From contig CAKOLO010000001.1 in assembly GCA_934096235.1 (NCBI GenBank), forward strand, positions 124,001 through 188,000: a stretch of 64,000 bases of DNA, written 5' to 3'. Below are positions 1 through 8,761 of the stretch, piece after piece. This DNA is from an uncultured Bacilli bacterium (GTDB lineage: Bacteria > Bacillota_I > Bacilli_A > RF39 > UBA660). The translations under genes and the position numbers were made by a program. The number at the start of each line of letters is the position of its first letter. Positions within the stretch are counted from its first letter, which is position 1. Under the pieces are notes generated by a model. It saw only the letters and a list, made by a program, of their open reading frames with translations, was not told the origin of the DNA and made no database searches.

Positions 1-854
1 TAGCTCATGATTTTAGATATGAAGCATCTGGTGCTGTAAAAGGTATTGAAAGAGGAAGACACTTCTGTCAAAATGATGCACACTTATTCGTAACACCAGA
101 ACAAATCAAGTCAGAATTCAAAAGTGTAGTAGATTTAATATTTGATGTATACAAAGATTTTAATATCACAGATTATAGATGTGTTTTATCACTAAGAGAT
201 CCAGAAGATAAAGAAAAATATCATCCAGATGACGAAATGTGGAATAAAGCAGAAAATGAATTACGTGAAGTATTAAATGAATTAGGTATTGAATACACTG
301 AAGAAATAGGTGAAGCAGCATTCTATGGACCTAAATTAGATGTTAATGTACGTCCAGCAGTTGGAAATGAATACACACTATCTACTTGTCAATTAGACTT
401 CTGTTTACCAGCTAAATTTGATTTAAAATACGTAGATAAAGACGGAGAAAAGAAAACACCAGTAGTTCTTCACAGAGCTATCCTAGGTTCACTTGATAGA
501 TTTATGGCATACATTCTAGAAGAAACAAAAGGTGCTCTTCCATTATGGTTAGCTCCAGTTCAAGCAAATATTATCCCAGTTAATATGGAATACCATCTAG
601 AATACAGTAAGAAAATACTAGAAATACTAGAAAAAGAAAATATTAGAGTTAAACTAGATGATAGAGATGAAAAACTAAACTACAAAATGAGAGAAAGTGT
701 TATTTCAAAAGTTCCATACACACTAATACTAGGAGACAAAGAAAGAGATGCTGAAACTATAAGTTATCGTCTACGTGGCTCTAATGAAACATATACACTA
801 AAAATAGATGAATTTATAGAAATACTTCATAATGAAATAAACAATAAAGAGTAG
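1..854 (+). CDS. thrS: Threonyl-tRNA synthetase, 3' part
   Basis: Charges tRNA-Thr with threonine in the cytoplasm. The 5' end lies outside the window; the open frame runs in from base 3. Class II motif 2 is visible upstream of the first in-window Met (RYEASGAVKGIERGRHF, then QNDAHLF). The frame continues through the catalytic core (FYGPKLDV, CQLDFCLP), motif 3 (HRAILGSLDRFMAYI) and a C-terminal anticodon-binding domain (about the last 100 residues, from LPLWLAPVQ). Nothing looks damaged. An ATG at 237 is internal and is not the start. A hairpin terminator overlaps the stop codon. Confidence 0.96.
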   Translation, partial: AHDFRYEASGAVKGIERGRHFCQNDAHLFVTPEQIKSEFKSVVDLIFDVYKDFNITDYRCVLSLRDPEDKEKYHPDDEMWNKAENELREVLNELGIEYTEEIGEAAFYGPKLDVNVRPAVGNEYTLSTCQLDFCLPAKFDLKYVDKDGEKKTPVVLHRAILGSLDRFMAYILEETKGALPLWLAPVQANIIPVNMEYHLEYSKKILEILEKENIRVKLDDRDEKLNYKMRESVISKVPYTLILGDKERDAETISYRLRGSNETYTLKIDEFIEILHNEINNKE

Positions 855-867
855 AAATACTCTTTTT
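846..867 (+). terminator. Rho-independent terminator after thrS
   Basis: AAAGAGTA, GAAA loop, TACTCTTTTT. The stem overlaps the thrS stop codon and ends in a T run. Confidence 0.75.
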
Positions 868-899
868 GTTATGCTATTATAAATTTCAAAGAAGGAATT

Positions 900-2033
900 A
901 TGAGAGAAATAGAATTTAAAGAACTAATAGAAATTTTTATTACAAGAACAATACCATCTATTGAAGCAGAAAATGAAATACCAAGAATAAACTTTATTTT
1001 TAATAACGAAGGCATAAAATTAATAAACGATATTAGAAAAAAACCATTTATATTAAAAAATTATTGGACACAGTCTATAACAAAAGAAGATATAGAAAAA
1101 CTAAAAGACATAAAAGAATCTAATTATCCAAATATTGAAATAAATAACGTAGTAGAATTCTTTAAATTGCTTACAGACATAGTAAACTCTCAAATAAAGC
1201 TATTCATATCGCATAATATCCACATTAATGAAAGAAATGTATGTATAAATGTATTATCAAGAATATGGCTTAGAATGGATAAAAACGACTTTAAAGATAT
1301 AAATATCTTTTTAAAGAAAGAATTAGATTTTTTAAATGATAATACACTAGAAAAATACAATAATAAAGAAATAGATAATTATGAAGGATATAGAGTAACA
1401 TCACTAATAGAAGCAAATATGACATGGGATGAAACAAGTAAAAGCATATACTTCATACTAGGAGACAAAGATTCATCACACACAGTATCACACATAAACT
1501 ATGCAATTAGAGAAGAAAATAATGAAAAAGTATGCTATATATATGCAGTACAATCAGATTTAATAAAAACAACTAATAAAAAAATAGAAAGAAAACTATA
1601 TAAACTTAATAAAGGAATAGAAGTACTAGATGTTCATCCAAATCAAATCTTTCCATTAATAGAGTTTATTTATCTTTTAAATAAAGAAGGTATAACAACA
1701 ATAAAAGTACCAACTAATCAAGAATTAAATTATGAATACCATGAAATAATGAGTAGAAATGAAGAAGAAAGATTTCATCTAAGATGGCCAAAATCACTAA
1801 TAAGTGAAATTTCATCAAATAACACAAAAGAAGCTGAATATCAAAGAAAACTATATTTACTAGATAAAGCCTTCTATGAACATACAGTAGGTAAATCTTC
1901 AAAAATAAAAGAACTTAAAACAACAAAACTATTTTTACTCCTAAAAAGACTATCTTTTCATATACCTAATTTTCAATTATCAGGAATAGATAAAACTAAT
2001 AATGAAATATTAATATATAAATTGTCAAAATAA
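900..2033 (+). CDS. Uncharacterised 377-residue protein
   Basis: I do not recognise this family. The ATG at 900 has an AAGGA ribosome site 5 bases upstream. The protein is hydrophilic, rich in Lys/Asn/Ile/Glu, with no signal peptide or membrane segment, so it is probably cytoplasmic. An aromatic/charged central part includes GYRVTSLIEANMTWDET (about residues 160-177). The A-rich codon use matches host neighbours, so it is not obviously foreign. It sits alone between thrS and the promoter at 2121. A contribution from lineage-specific cell biology is possible but unsupported. Confidence 0.75.
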   Translation: MREIEFKELIEIFITRTIPSIEAENEIPRINFIFNNEGIKLINDIRKKPFILKNYWTQSITKEDIEKLKDIKESNYPNIEINNVVEFFKLLTDIVNSQIKLFISHNIHINERNVCINVLSRIWLRMDKNDFKDINIFLKKELDFLNDNTLEKYNNKEIDNYEGYRVTSLIEANMTWDETSKSIYFILGDKDSSHTVSHINYAIREENNEKVCYIYAVQSDLIKTTNKKIERKLYKLNKGIEVLDVHPNQIFPLIEFIYLLNKEGITTIKVPTNQELNYEYHEIMSRNEEERFHLRWPKSLISEISSNNTKEAEYQRKLYLLDKAFYEHTVGKSSKIKELKTTKLFLLLKRLSFHIPNFQLSGIDKTNNEILIYKLSK

Positions 2034-2120
2034 CACACTTTTTAAGACATATAAGAGACAAAAAATAAAAAGACAATTAACTAATCATAAATCATTAAAA
2101 ACCTCTAAAACAACTTTTAT

Positions 2121-2149
2121 TTGACTTTTTCTAAAAAATATGCTATAAT
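2121..2149 (+). promoter_or_regulatory. Sigma-A type promoter
   Basis: TTGACT, a 17-base spacer and TATAAT (2144-2149). Transcription should begin near 2156, downstream of the ATG at 2152, so the next gene must start at 2179. Confidence 0.8.
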
Positions 2150-2178
2150 CTATGTACAAATCATTAAGGGGGGTTTTG

Positions 2179-2610
2179 ATGATTATGAAAGGTAGATTTA
2201 TTTTAGATTATTTAGATGAGAATAATTTCAAAAAACTAGAAAGAAGTTTAAAGAAATACAACATGGTTGCTTATAAGAAATTAATGTTTGATTTTTATCC
2301 TAAATTAAGAAGTGGTGAATTTGTTGGAGAATTAGTTTCAATTAATAAACATGAACAAACTGAAACTTATGATTTAAGATTACCAACTGACTCATTATTT
2401 GTAAAAGTATATGGTGAAGTTAAATTAAACTATACTGTATATAAAAATAATAATATAGTTATGTTAAACAATTTAGAACCAAAAGATATATTATTAGATG
2501 GTCATAAATCAGAATTAACTGCTTATAAAGGAATAATGATTTCTAAAGCAAATGCACAAAAAGAAATGTTCAAAATCGATTTATTATGTAGATTAGAAGG
2601 AAGAGAGTAA
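2179..2610 (+). CDS. Uncharacterised 143-residue protein
   Basis: Function not recognised. The start ATG at 2179 is chosen because it follows AAGGGGGG at a proper distance and lies downstream of the consensus promoter; the earlier in-frame ATG at 2152 precedes the predicted transcript start. The protein is soluble. A basic N-terminal half (FKKLERSLKKYNMVAYKKLM) is followed by a likely beta-rich part (GEFVGELVSINKH, SLFVKVYGEVKLNYTVY). Transcribed alone, with its own promoter and terminator. Confidence 0.75.
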   Translation: MIMKGRFILDYLDENNFKKLERSLKKYNMVAYKKLMFDFYPKLRSGEFVGELVSINKHEQTETYDLRLPTDSLFVKVYGEVKLNYTVYKNNNIVMLNNLEPKDILLDGHKSELTAYKGIMISKANAQKEMFKIDLLCRLEGRE

Positions 2611-2624
2611 TCCTTCTTTTTTTA
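2595..2624 (+). terminator. Rho-independent terminator
   Basis: AGAAGGA and TCCTTCT arms around the stop codon, followed by a T tract. It lies between the convergent 2179 gene and murC. Confidence 0.7.
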
Positions 2625-2644
2625 TTTTATAAAAAAAGAAATAA

Positions 2645-3949
2645 CTATTTACTAGCTATTTCTTTATATTTATTTTCAAGAACATATATATCTTTACTAC
2701 TCATAAATAGAAGTACTGCATTAGTATCTTTATATGGAAGTAATTTATCAACTTCTTCAAGTGATATATATTCACCATTCTTAAGATCTTTAATTATATC
2801 CATACAAGATACCCCATCATATCCATTTTCTTTTCTATCTTCTCCGATATCAAGAACAAATGCTTTATCAGCAAGATTTAATGCATCAGCAAATTCCTTA
2901 TGAAAGTATTGAACTCTTGATCTAGTATGAGCCTTAAATAGAGCAACTATCTCTCTATCAGGATATTTCTTACGAGCTGCTTCAATTGTAACCTTAACCT
3001 CAGTTGGATGATGAGCATAATCATCTATTAATATGTTATTTCTAAATTTTTCTTCAATAAATCTTCTCTTAGCATGTTCAATTACACTTACTTGTTTTCT
3101 AACAACATCCTTAGGTAAGTTTTCAAGATAACATACAGTTATAACACCTAAAACATTTAATAAAAGATGATCTCCCACAAAAGGGAACGTATATGAATCA
3201 TATAATTCTCCATTAATATACACATCTGCCTTAGTAGTTTCTTCATCATGAGTAACATTTTTAACTACAACATCATTATTTTCATTAAATCCATAATAAT
3301 ATACTGGTTTATCAGTTTTAACCTTTCTATTGTTAATGTCATCTCCACACATTATAACAGCTTTACGTGTTTTACTAACAAATTCATTAAACGCATCCAT
3401 TACATCATCCAAATCTTTATAATAATCTGTATGATCAAGTTCAATATTAGTAACAATAGTATAATATGGATTATAAGCTAAAAAATGTCTTTTATATTCA
3501 CAAGCTTCTAAAGCAAAATAATCATTTCCTTTTTTAGCATATCCCGTTCCATCACCAATTAGATAGTTAACTCCAAATGGTTCTAAAACAGTTTTCATCA
3601 TAGTAGTAGTTGTTGTTTTACCATGACAACCACATACAGCAACTAACTTTGTATCATTAGTTATTTCAGCTATCATTTCTTGATATGTAAATATTTTAAG
3701 ACCAAGTTCATGAGCCTTTTTAACTTCAGGATGTTCATCATTAAATGCATTTCCTTGAACAATAATCATATCTTTAGTAATCATATCTGGATTAAATTCA
3801 TGAAAAGGAATACCTTTTTCAATAAGACCAGCTTCAGTAAAGAAATGATCAGGTTTGTCACTACCTGTAACTTTATATCCTAAATCATGCATTATTTGAG
3901 CAAGAGAACTCATTCCACTTCCCTTAATTCCTATAAAATAATAAATCAT
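2645..3949 (-). CDS. murC: UDP-N-acetylmuramate-L-alanine ligase
   Basis: Adds L-Ala to UDP-MurNAc, the first step in building the peptidoglycan stem peptide; ATP-dependent, cytoplasmic. The N-terminal nucleotide-binding motif FIGIKGSGMSSLA, the Mur-ligase P-loop GCHGKTTTTTM, the central ELDHTDYY segment and the C-terminal DDYAHHPTEV motif are all present. Length (434 aa) is normal. The GIKG start with SSLAQ is closest to MurC, and no Mpl-type fusion is seen. AGGTGA precedes the ATG. It points against most left-arm genes and stands alone. Its presence shows that the organism makes a cell wall. Confidence 0.95.
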   Translation of the reverse strand: MIYYFIGIKGSGMSSLAQIMHDLGYKVTGSDKPDHFFTEAGLIEKGIPFHEFNPDMITKDMIIVQGNAFNDEHPEVKKAHELGLKIFTYQEMIAEITNDTKLVAVCGCHGKTTTTTMMKTVLEPFGVNYLIGDGTGYAKKGNDYFALEACEYKRHFLAYNPYYTIVTNIELDHTDYYKDLDDVMDAFNEFVSKTRKAVIMCGDDINNRKVKTDKPVYYYGFNENNDVVVKNVTHDEETTKADVYINGELYDSYTFPFVGDHLLLNVLGVITVCYLENLPKDVVRKQVSVIEHAKRRFIEEKFRNNILIDDYAHHPTEVKVTIEAARKKYPDREIVALFKAHTRSRVQYFHKEFADALNLADKAFVLDIGEDRKENGYDGVSCMDIIKDLKNGEYISLEEVDKLLPYKDTNAVLLFMSSKDIYVLENKYKEIASK

Positions 3950-4029
3950 TTAAATCACCTACATTAAATTATACTATAATTACATAATAAAAAGAATAAT
4001 ACTTTACATACTTTACACGATAAAAATGC

Positions 4030-4058
4030 GTGACATTTCATTAAAAGTGTGGTATAAT
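4030..4058 (+). promoter_or_regulatory. Sigma-A type promoter
   Basis: GTGACA, a 17-base spacer and TATAAT (4053-4058), upstream of the 4091 gene. Confidence 0.7.
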
Positions 4059-4090
4059 ATGCATCGAATTAAAAAGAGGGGGAAAATAAT

Positions 4091-4654
4091 ATGAATAAAA
4101 GTTTAATGCCTACAGTAGAAGGATATGTTAAACATACAATTGAATTAGACAAATTAGAATCAGAATTAATGCAAACAGAAAGACAATTACTAGAAGCTAA
4201 AAAATCAAGAATATTTGCATACAATAAAGGAGAAAGTACTAAGTTAAGAAATCTTGATGAAGTAATAAAAGAACTAACTTTAAGAAAGAAAGATACAACT
4301 GAATTATTTGAAGAAACATGTAAAAATCAATTTTATATGTATAGTACATATACTAACGCTTCAAGTACATTATCTATTTCTGAATTAGAAGAACTAATAG
4401 AAACAATAAAATCAAAAATAGTAAGTATTAATCTAGAAAGTAATAGATTAGAAGAAAGAAAGATGCAATTATTTGGTTTAGCAAATACTGCAAGTGATAT
4501 TGAAACTGCAAAAAAATGCAGAGAATTAAGTTCTAAATGTCATTCAAAAATAGTTGATTTAGCAATGAAAACTACTGTATATTCAAAAGTAAAAGAAGAT
4601 ATTACTGAAATATTAAAGAAAAAACAAGAAGAATCAACACCACAAATGAGATAA
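4091..4654 (+). CDS. Uncharacterised coiled-coil protein, 187 aa
   Basis: Family not recognised. Almost entirely helical, with heptad-like Leu/Ile spacing over about residues 18-80 (LDKLESELMQTERQLLEAKK) and 95-185, broken by a Ser/Thr-rich segment (YTNASSTLSI, about 80-93). No signal peptide or membrane segment. AGAGGGGG ribosome site before ATG 4091, own promoter and terminator. It could be a cytoplasmic scaffold or a division-associated coiled coil; nothing in the sequence decides this. Confidence 0.75.
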   Translation: MNKSLMPTVEGYVKHTIELDKLESELMQTERQLLEAKKSRIFAYNKGESTKLRNLDEVIKELTLRKKDTTELFEETCKNQFYMYSTYTNASSTLSISELEELIETIKSKIVSINLESNRLEERKMQLFGLANTASDIETAKKCRELSSKCHSKIVDLAMKTTVYSKVKEDITEILKKKQEESTPQMR

Positions 4655-4655
4655 C

Positions 4656-4681
4656 AAAAAGGAATTCAAAATTCCTTTTTT
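4656..4681 (+). terminator. Rho-independent terminator
   Basis: AAAAAGGAATT and AATTCCTTTTT arms just after the stop codon. Confidence 0.8.
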
Positions 4682-4726
4682 AATTTATTGCAAAATAAAA
4701 AGTCCATTAAGGACTTGATTTTTAAG

Positions 4727-4811
4727 TGGTGCAGGTGAAGGGACTTGAACCCCCATGGATTGCTCCGCTAGATCCTAAGTCTAGTGCGTCTGCCAATTTC
4801 GCCACACCTGC
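4727..4811 (-). tRNA. tRNA-Leu (anticodon TAG)
   Basis: 85 nt including an encoded CCA. Acceptor GCAGGTG pairs with CACCTGC. Anticodon arm CTAGA / CTTAGGA / TCTAG gives TAG. It has the long variable arm expected of tRNA-Leu and a GGTTCAAGT T loop. Transcribed after tRNA-Ile2, 7 bases apart. Confidence 0.96.
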
Positions 4812-4818
4812 ACATAAG

Positions 4819-4895
4819 TGGTGGACCTCGTAGGACTCGAACCTACAACCGCCCGGTTATGAGCCGGATGCTCTAACCAATTGAGCTAGAGGTCC
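4819..4895 (-). tRNA. tRNA with CAT anticodon, probably tRNA-Ile2
   Basis: 77 nt with encoded CCA. Acceptor GGACCTC / GAGGTCC, anticodon loop CTCATAA (CAT). The acceptor and D arm (TAGCTCAATTGGTTAGAGC) resemble the Bacillus tRNA-Ile whose C34 is changed to lysidine, rather than elongator tRNA-Met. Ile2 is therefore preferred; tRNA-Met is the alternative. Confidence 0.9.
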
Positions 4896-5015
4896 ACGAC
4901 TACTTAATAATAGCATAAAAGATTTTCAATTTCAATATCTTTTTTTAAAAAATAGTTTAAAATTTAATTATTTGTGTTATATTATATATATAAATAACAT
5001 AAAAAGAGGTAAATT

Positions 5016-6263
5016 ATGATAATTTTAAATTATAAAAATCAACTATATAAATACTTTATATATGTTTCAGCCTTACTAGTAACACTATTTGTTATAGTCA
5101 ACGTATTTTATAAAGAACCAACTAAAGATATAAAAGATGTAAATACATCATTAATAGAATATAATGACGAAGTTACTGAAATAAATGTAGAATATCCAAG
5201 ATTCAAAGATGATAAAATAAATAAAATAATAACAGATATTCTATATGATTACATAAAAGAATTTAAAAAATTTACAACCATTAAAAAATCATTAATAATG
5301 AATTACAAATTATACTATTACGAAGAATATGTGAATATTACATTTAATATAGAAAACACTATTGATAAAGCAAAGAATAAAAACATACTTATAAACTTAA
5401 AAAATAAAGAATTATCATATATAACAAACTTATATGACAAAGACTATTTAGAACAAGAAATCAACGAATTAGTATATTATAAATACTCAACAGATATATA
5501 CGATAAAATAAAAGAAACAAACATCAACAACAATACATATATACTAGATGAAAACAAAATAGAAGTTTATTTTAATAATATAAATTTTAATGATTTGTCA
5601 TATGTTCCATATGTCATAATACCTCTTAGCGAAGAAGTATATGTCGAAGATGGCAGTGAAAACCAAGATAAAAAATATATATCATTTACATTCGATGATG
5701 GACCAAGTAAATACACTAAAGAACTGTTAAAAACACTAGAATTAAATAATTCATCAGCAACATTCTTTATGCTTGGAAATAGAATGAAATATAATGAAGA
5801 TATAGTAAAAGAAATATACAATTCAAGTAGTGAAGTGGCATCACACACATACTCACATAAAAATTTAGATAAACTTTCTTCAAATGATATACTAAATGAA
5901 ATAAATTCACCAGCAATACTATTCAATGAAATAACAAATGGAGAAATAAAATACTTACGACCACCATATGGTAATTATAATGATACAGTTAAATCAACAA
6001 ATTATCCAATAATATTATGGAATATTGATCCAAAAGATTGGTTAGTTAAAGACAGTAGTAAAGTTTATAATTCAGTATTAAAACATGCATGTGATGGTTG
6101 TATTGTATTAATGCATGATATATATCCAACAACAATTGAAGCAGTAAAAATGCTAATTCCAAAACTAAATGACATGGGTTACGAAGTAGTAAGTATCTCA
6201 AATTTAGCTAAATATAAGAATTATGAAATAAAAAATAGCGAAATTATTAGAAAAATAAAATAA
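5016..6263 (+). CDS. Membrane-anchored polysaccharide deacetylase (NodB domain)
   Basis: Probably removes acetyl groups from cell-wall glycan, such as peptidoglycan GlcNAc (PgdA-like). The N terminus has one membrane segment (about residues 12-34), then an extracellular spacer of about 180 residues like the alpha/beta stalk seen before some PgdA domains. The NodB domain runs from about residue 220, with motif 1 FTFDDGPSKYT (catalytic Asp, metal Asp), motif 2 ASHTYSHKNL (metal His pair), motif 3 LRPPYGNYN, DPKDW and a late MHDIYPTT. All catalytic residues are present. AGAGGT precedes ATG 5016. The substrate is inferred. Confidence 0.88.
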   Translation: MIILNYKNQLYKYFIYVSALLVTLFVIVNVFYKEPTKDIKDVNTSLIEYNDEVTEINVEYPRFKDDKINKIITDILYDYIKEFKKFTTIKKSLIMNYKLYYYEEYVNITFNIENTIDKAKNKNILINLKNKELSYITNLYDKDYLEQEINELVYYKYSTDIYDKIKETNINNNTYILDENKIEVYFNNINFNDLSYVPYVIIPLSEEVYVEDGSENQDKKYISFTFDDGPSKYTKELLKTLELNNSSATFFMLGNRMKYNEDIVKEIYNSSSEVASHTYSHKNLDKLSSNDILNEINSPAILFNEITNGEIKYLRPPYGNYNDTVKSTNYPIILWNIDPKDWLVKDSSKVYNSVLKHACDGCIVLMHDIYPTTIEAVKMLIPKLNDMGYEVVSISNLAKYKNYEIKNSEIIRKIK

Positions 6264-6349
6264 AATACTTTTATTTTTAAAAATAGTATGCTATAATGAA
6301 TAGCGTTGAACGGAAAATTAATTTATTAATAAGATGTTCAACTTATTAT

Positions 6350-6425
6350 GGACCGCTAGCTCAGCTGGTAGAGCAATCGACTCTTAATCGATGGGTCTAG
6401 GGTTCGAATCCCTAGCGGTCCACCA
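6350..6425 (+). tRNA. tRNA-Lys (anticodon CTT)
   Basis: 76 nt with encoded CCA. Acceptor GGACCGC / GCGGTCC, anticodon loop CTCTTAA, T arm CTAGG / TTCGAAT / CCTAG. TATAAT lies about 55 bases upstream (near 6290). Confidence 0.96.
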
Positions 6426-6438
6426 TAATATAGTAAAT

Positions 6439-6463
6439 AACCTCAGAAATGAGGTTTTTATTT
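6439..6463 (+). terminator. Terminator after tRNA-Lys
   Basis: AACCTCA, GAAA, TGAGGTT followed by TTTATTTT. Confidence 0.7.
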
Positions 6464-6498
6464 TATATAAATTATTGTATAATCATAGTGGTGATAAC

Positions 6499-6735
6499 AT
6501 GATTTATATATGTATAGCAATATTTCTACTAGCACTTACATTAATATTAATTAAAAAACTAAAGAAAAGTAAAAAGAAATTAATTATTAGTATATTTTTA
6601 TTAATTCTTACAGTAACATTTAGTATTTTAGGATACTTAAAAGAAATTAAAAATGAAAATTGTTGTGAATGCAGAGACTGTAAAGAATGCGATATATGCT
6701 GTGATTGTAAATATCCATACTATCATAAAAGATAA
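6499..6735 (+). CDS. Small membrane protein with a Cys-rich tail
   Basis: A 78-residue protein of unknown function. The ATG at 6499 follows GTGGTGAT; an upstream frame extension overlaps tRNA-Lys and is rejected. Two hydrophobic segments (about residues 1-18 and 27-45) flank a Lys-rich turn (KKLKKSKKK). The C-terminal 28 residues carry nine Cys in the pattern NENCCECRDCKECDICCDCKY and end YYHKR. The tail could bind a metal or a metal-sulphur centre; that is inference only. Confidence 0.6.
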   Translation: MIYICIAIFLLALTLILIKKLKKSKKKLIISIFLLILTVTFSILGYLKEIKNENCCECRDCKECDICCDCKYPYYHKR

Positions 6736-6856
6736 ATATAATCTACCACTTTATAAATATTAAATATAATATAATGGGTGAACAAAAAGTGATACTAAAG
6801 AAAATATATGATTATAATAAAAATATAATAAAAAATATAAAAATTAAACTAAAATA

Positions 6857-6881
6857 AAAAAGAAGTTTTAAAACTTCTTTT
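6857..6881. terminator. Bidirectional hairpin terminator
   Basis: Perfect palindrome AAAGAAGTTTT / AAAACTTCTTT with A and T tracts, between the convergent 6499 gene and the DUF4044 gene. Confidence 0.7.
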
Positions 6882-6884
6882 CAT

Positions 6885-6998
6885 TTAGCTCGCAAGAGCA
6901 GTAATGGCTACAGTAAATAAACTACCTACCATTACTATAAGCATAATCCATGCTACAATTTTTTTACCAATTTCTGTTTTATTTTTCTTTTTTGCCAT
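6885..6998 (-). CDS. DUF4044-like mini membrane protein, 37 aa
   Basis: Reads MAKKKNKTEIGKKIVAWIML then IVMVGSLFTVAITALAS. A short Lys-rich head followed by one membrane helix matches the architecture of the tiny DUF4044 family of Firmicutes, whose function is unknown. A GAGGTAT ribosome site lies just before the ATG. Shared terminator hairpin directly downstream. The family call rests on shape and motif recall. Confidence 0.65.
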   Translation of the reverse strand: MAKKKNKTEIGKKIVAWIMLIVMVGSLFTVAITALAS

Positions 6999-7063
6999 AT
7001 CAATACCTCAATAAAATTATAATATAAAAGTAATAAAAAATAAAGAATTAAATATACTTTAAT

Positions 7064-7639
7064 ATGAAAATAATCAAAAGTAAAATATTTAAAATATTAG
7101 TAGTAGCTCTAGTAATAGGTTTTGTTATAGGAATAATTAGTTTTATATTAATGGATAAAAAAGAAATAACTTCAAGTATAATTAATTATATAAACCTAAT
7201 AAAAAATAATGATTTTAATCATCTAAATGGTCTAATAACATCAATTATATCTAATTTAAAATATAGTAGTATTATATGGATATCAGGCATTATATTTTTT
7301 TGTTCAGTACTTATTCCCTTAATAATAATTTATAGAGGCATTTCACTAAGTTTAACAGTATGCACTATAATTTATACTTATAAATTAAAAGGAATTTTAT
7401 ATGGCTTAATAATAGTATTTCCATGTATATTAAACGAAGTAATAATATTATTTTTAAGTTATTATAGTATAAATTTTAGTATTAAATGTTTTAACACAAT
7501 AAAAAACAATAAAGATATAAATCTAAGACTATTTATTAAAAACTATTTTTATATTTTTATAATACTATCCATTTTACTTATCATAAGTAGCATAATTGAG
7601 ATATATTTATGTTCAAATATCATTAAATTTGTAGTATAA
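7064..7639 (+). CDS. SpoIIM-like membrane protein
   Basis: A 191-residue protein with about five hydrophobic helices. In Bacillus, SpoIIM is part of the engulfment machinery; homologues in non-sporulating Firmicutes have unknown jobs. Seen: an N-terminal helix (residues 9-30), an extracellular loop with NDFNHLNGLITSII, and helices around SIIWISGIIFF, LIPLIIIYRGISLSL and GLIIVFPCILNEVII, typical of the family (G-I-S-L core). No clear ribosome site before ATG 7064. No other sporulation cluster is present here, so no claim of sporulation is made. Confidence 0.7.
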   Translation: MKIIKSKIFKILVVALVIGFVIGIISFILMDKKEITSSIINYINLIKNNDFNHLNGLITSIISNLKYSSIIWISGIIFFCSVLIPLIIIYRGISLSLTVCTIIYTYKLKGILYGLIIVFPCILNEVIILFLSYYSINFSIKCFNTIKNNKDINLRLFIKNYFYIFIILSILLIISSIIEIYLCSNIIKFVV

Positions 7640-7666
7640 TGTTCATATCGAAAGGGATGTATATTT

Positions 7667-8761
7667 ATGAAAGTAGTAGTAGGAATAAGTGGAGGAGTAG
7701 ATTCAGCAGTATCAGCATTATTATTAAAACAAGAAGGATACGAAGTAGTAGGTCTATTCATGAAAAATTGGGACTCTAATATCAATAATGATAAAGAAGG
7801 TATAACAGATGGTGTTTGTCCTCAAGAATTAGATTATAGAGATGCAAAGGCTGTATGTGATGAACTTTGTATTCCACTTTATAGGGTAGATTTTATTAAA
7901 GAATACTGGGATGATGTATTTAAGTATTTTCTAGATGAATTAGAAAAAGGTAGAACTCCAAATCCTGATATTATGTGTAATAAATATATAAAGTTTGACT
8001 TATTTAAAAAGGAAGCTAAAAAACTAGGAGCAGATAAAATAGCTACTGGTCACTATGCACGTATAAAAGGAAACAGACTATTAAGAGGAGTAGATAATAA
8101 TAAAGATCAAACATATTTCTTAAGCCAAGTTTCAACTGAACAATTAAAAGATGTTTTATTTCCTATAGGTCATTTAACTAAACCAGAAGTACGTGAACTT
8201 GCTAAAGAATATAACCTTCCAGTCGCAGATAAAAAAGATTCAACAGGCATTTGTTTTATTGGAGAACGTCATTATCAACAATTTGTATCAAACTATTTAA
8301 AAGGCAAAGACGGAGATATAATAGATGTTGAAACAGGCAAAAAAGTTGGAACTCACCATGGACTTATGAATTACACTATAGGTCAAAGACGTAATGTAGG
8401 TCTTTCAGGAGATCAAGAAAGACACTATGTATGTGGTAAAGACTCTAAAACAAACACTCTTTATATTGCATATGGAAGTGATTCTAAATATTTATTATCA
8501 GATGAAGCTTTAATAGAAGACGTTAATTTCATATCAGATAAACACCCAACATTTGCAACAGCAAAATTTAGATATAGAAGTGAAGATATTCCAGTAACAA
8601 TTGAATATTTAGAAAATAACCAAATAAGAGTTAAATACGTAGATGGAAAAGCAGTTACTCCAGGACAAGCATGTGTTATATATCTAGGAGAACAATGTTT
8701 AATGGGTGGAATTATTAAACAAGTATTCAAAGATGGAAAAGATATTTGGTACTTAAAATAA
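7667..8761 (+). CDS. mnmA: tRNA-uridine 2-sulfurtransferase
   Basis: Puts sulphur on U34 of tRNA-Lys, -Glu and -Gln. PP-loop motif GISGGVDSAVSALLL at the N terminus, the catalytic pair of cysteines in NPDIMCNKYIKF and STGICFIGER, the GHYARI and DQTYFLSQ motifs and a C-terminal beta-barrel (PGQACVIYLGEQCLMGGI). 364 aa, full length. AAAGGGATG ribosome site. Its stop (TAA) overlaps the alr start as TAATG, so the two are translationally coupled. Confidence 0.96.
   Translation: MKVVVGISGGVDSAVSALLLKQEGYEVVGLFMKNWDSNINNDKEGITDGVCPQELDYRDAKAVCDELCIPLYRVDFIKEYWDDVFKYFLDELEKGRTPNPDIMCNKYIKFDLFKKEAKKLGADKIATGHYARIKGNRLLRGVDNNKDQTYFLSQVSTEQLKDVLFPIGHLTKPEVRELAKEYNLPVADKKDSTGICFIGERHYQQFVSNYLKGKDGDIIDVETGKKVGTHHGLMNYTIGQRRNVGLSGDQERHYVCGKDSKTNTLYIAYGSDSKYLLSDEALIEDVNFISDKHPTFATAKFRYRSEDIPVTIEYLENNQIRVKYVDGKAVTPGQACVIYLGEQCLMGGIIKQVFKDGKDIWYLK

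Noticed and set aside
6391..6498. Upstream extension of the 6499 membrane gene
   Set aside because: It overlaps tRNA-Lys and its terminator.
6781..6860. Short GTG frame of about 22 codons
   Set aside because: Lys/Ile-only low-complexity sequence in AT-rich DNA with weak start signals.
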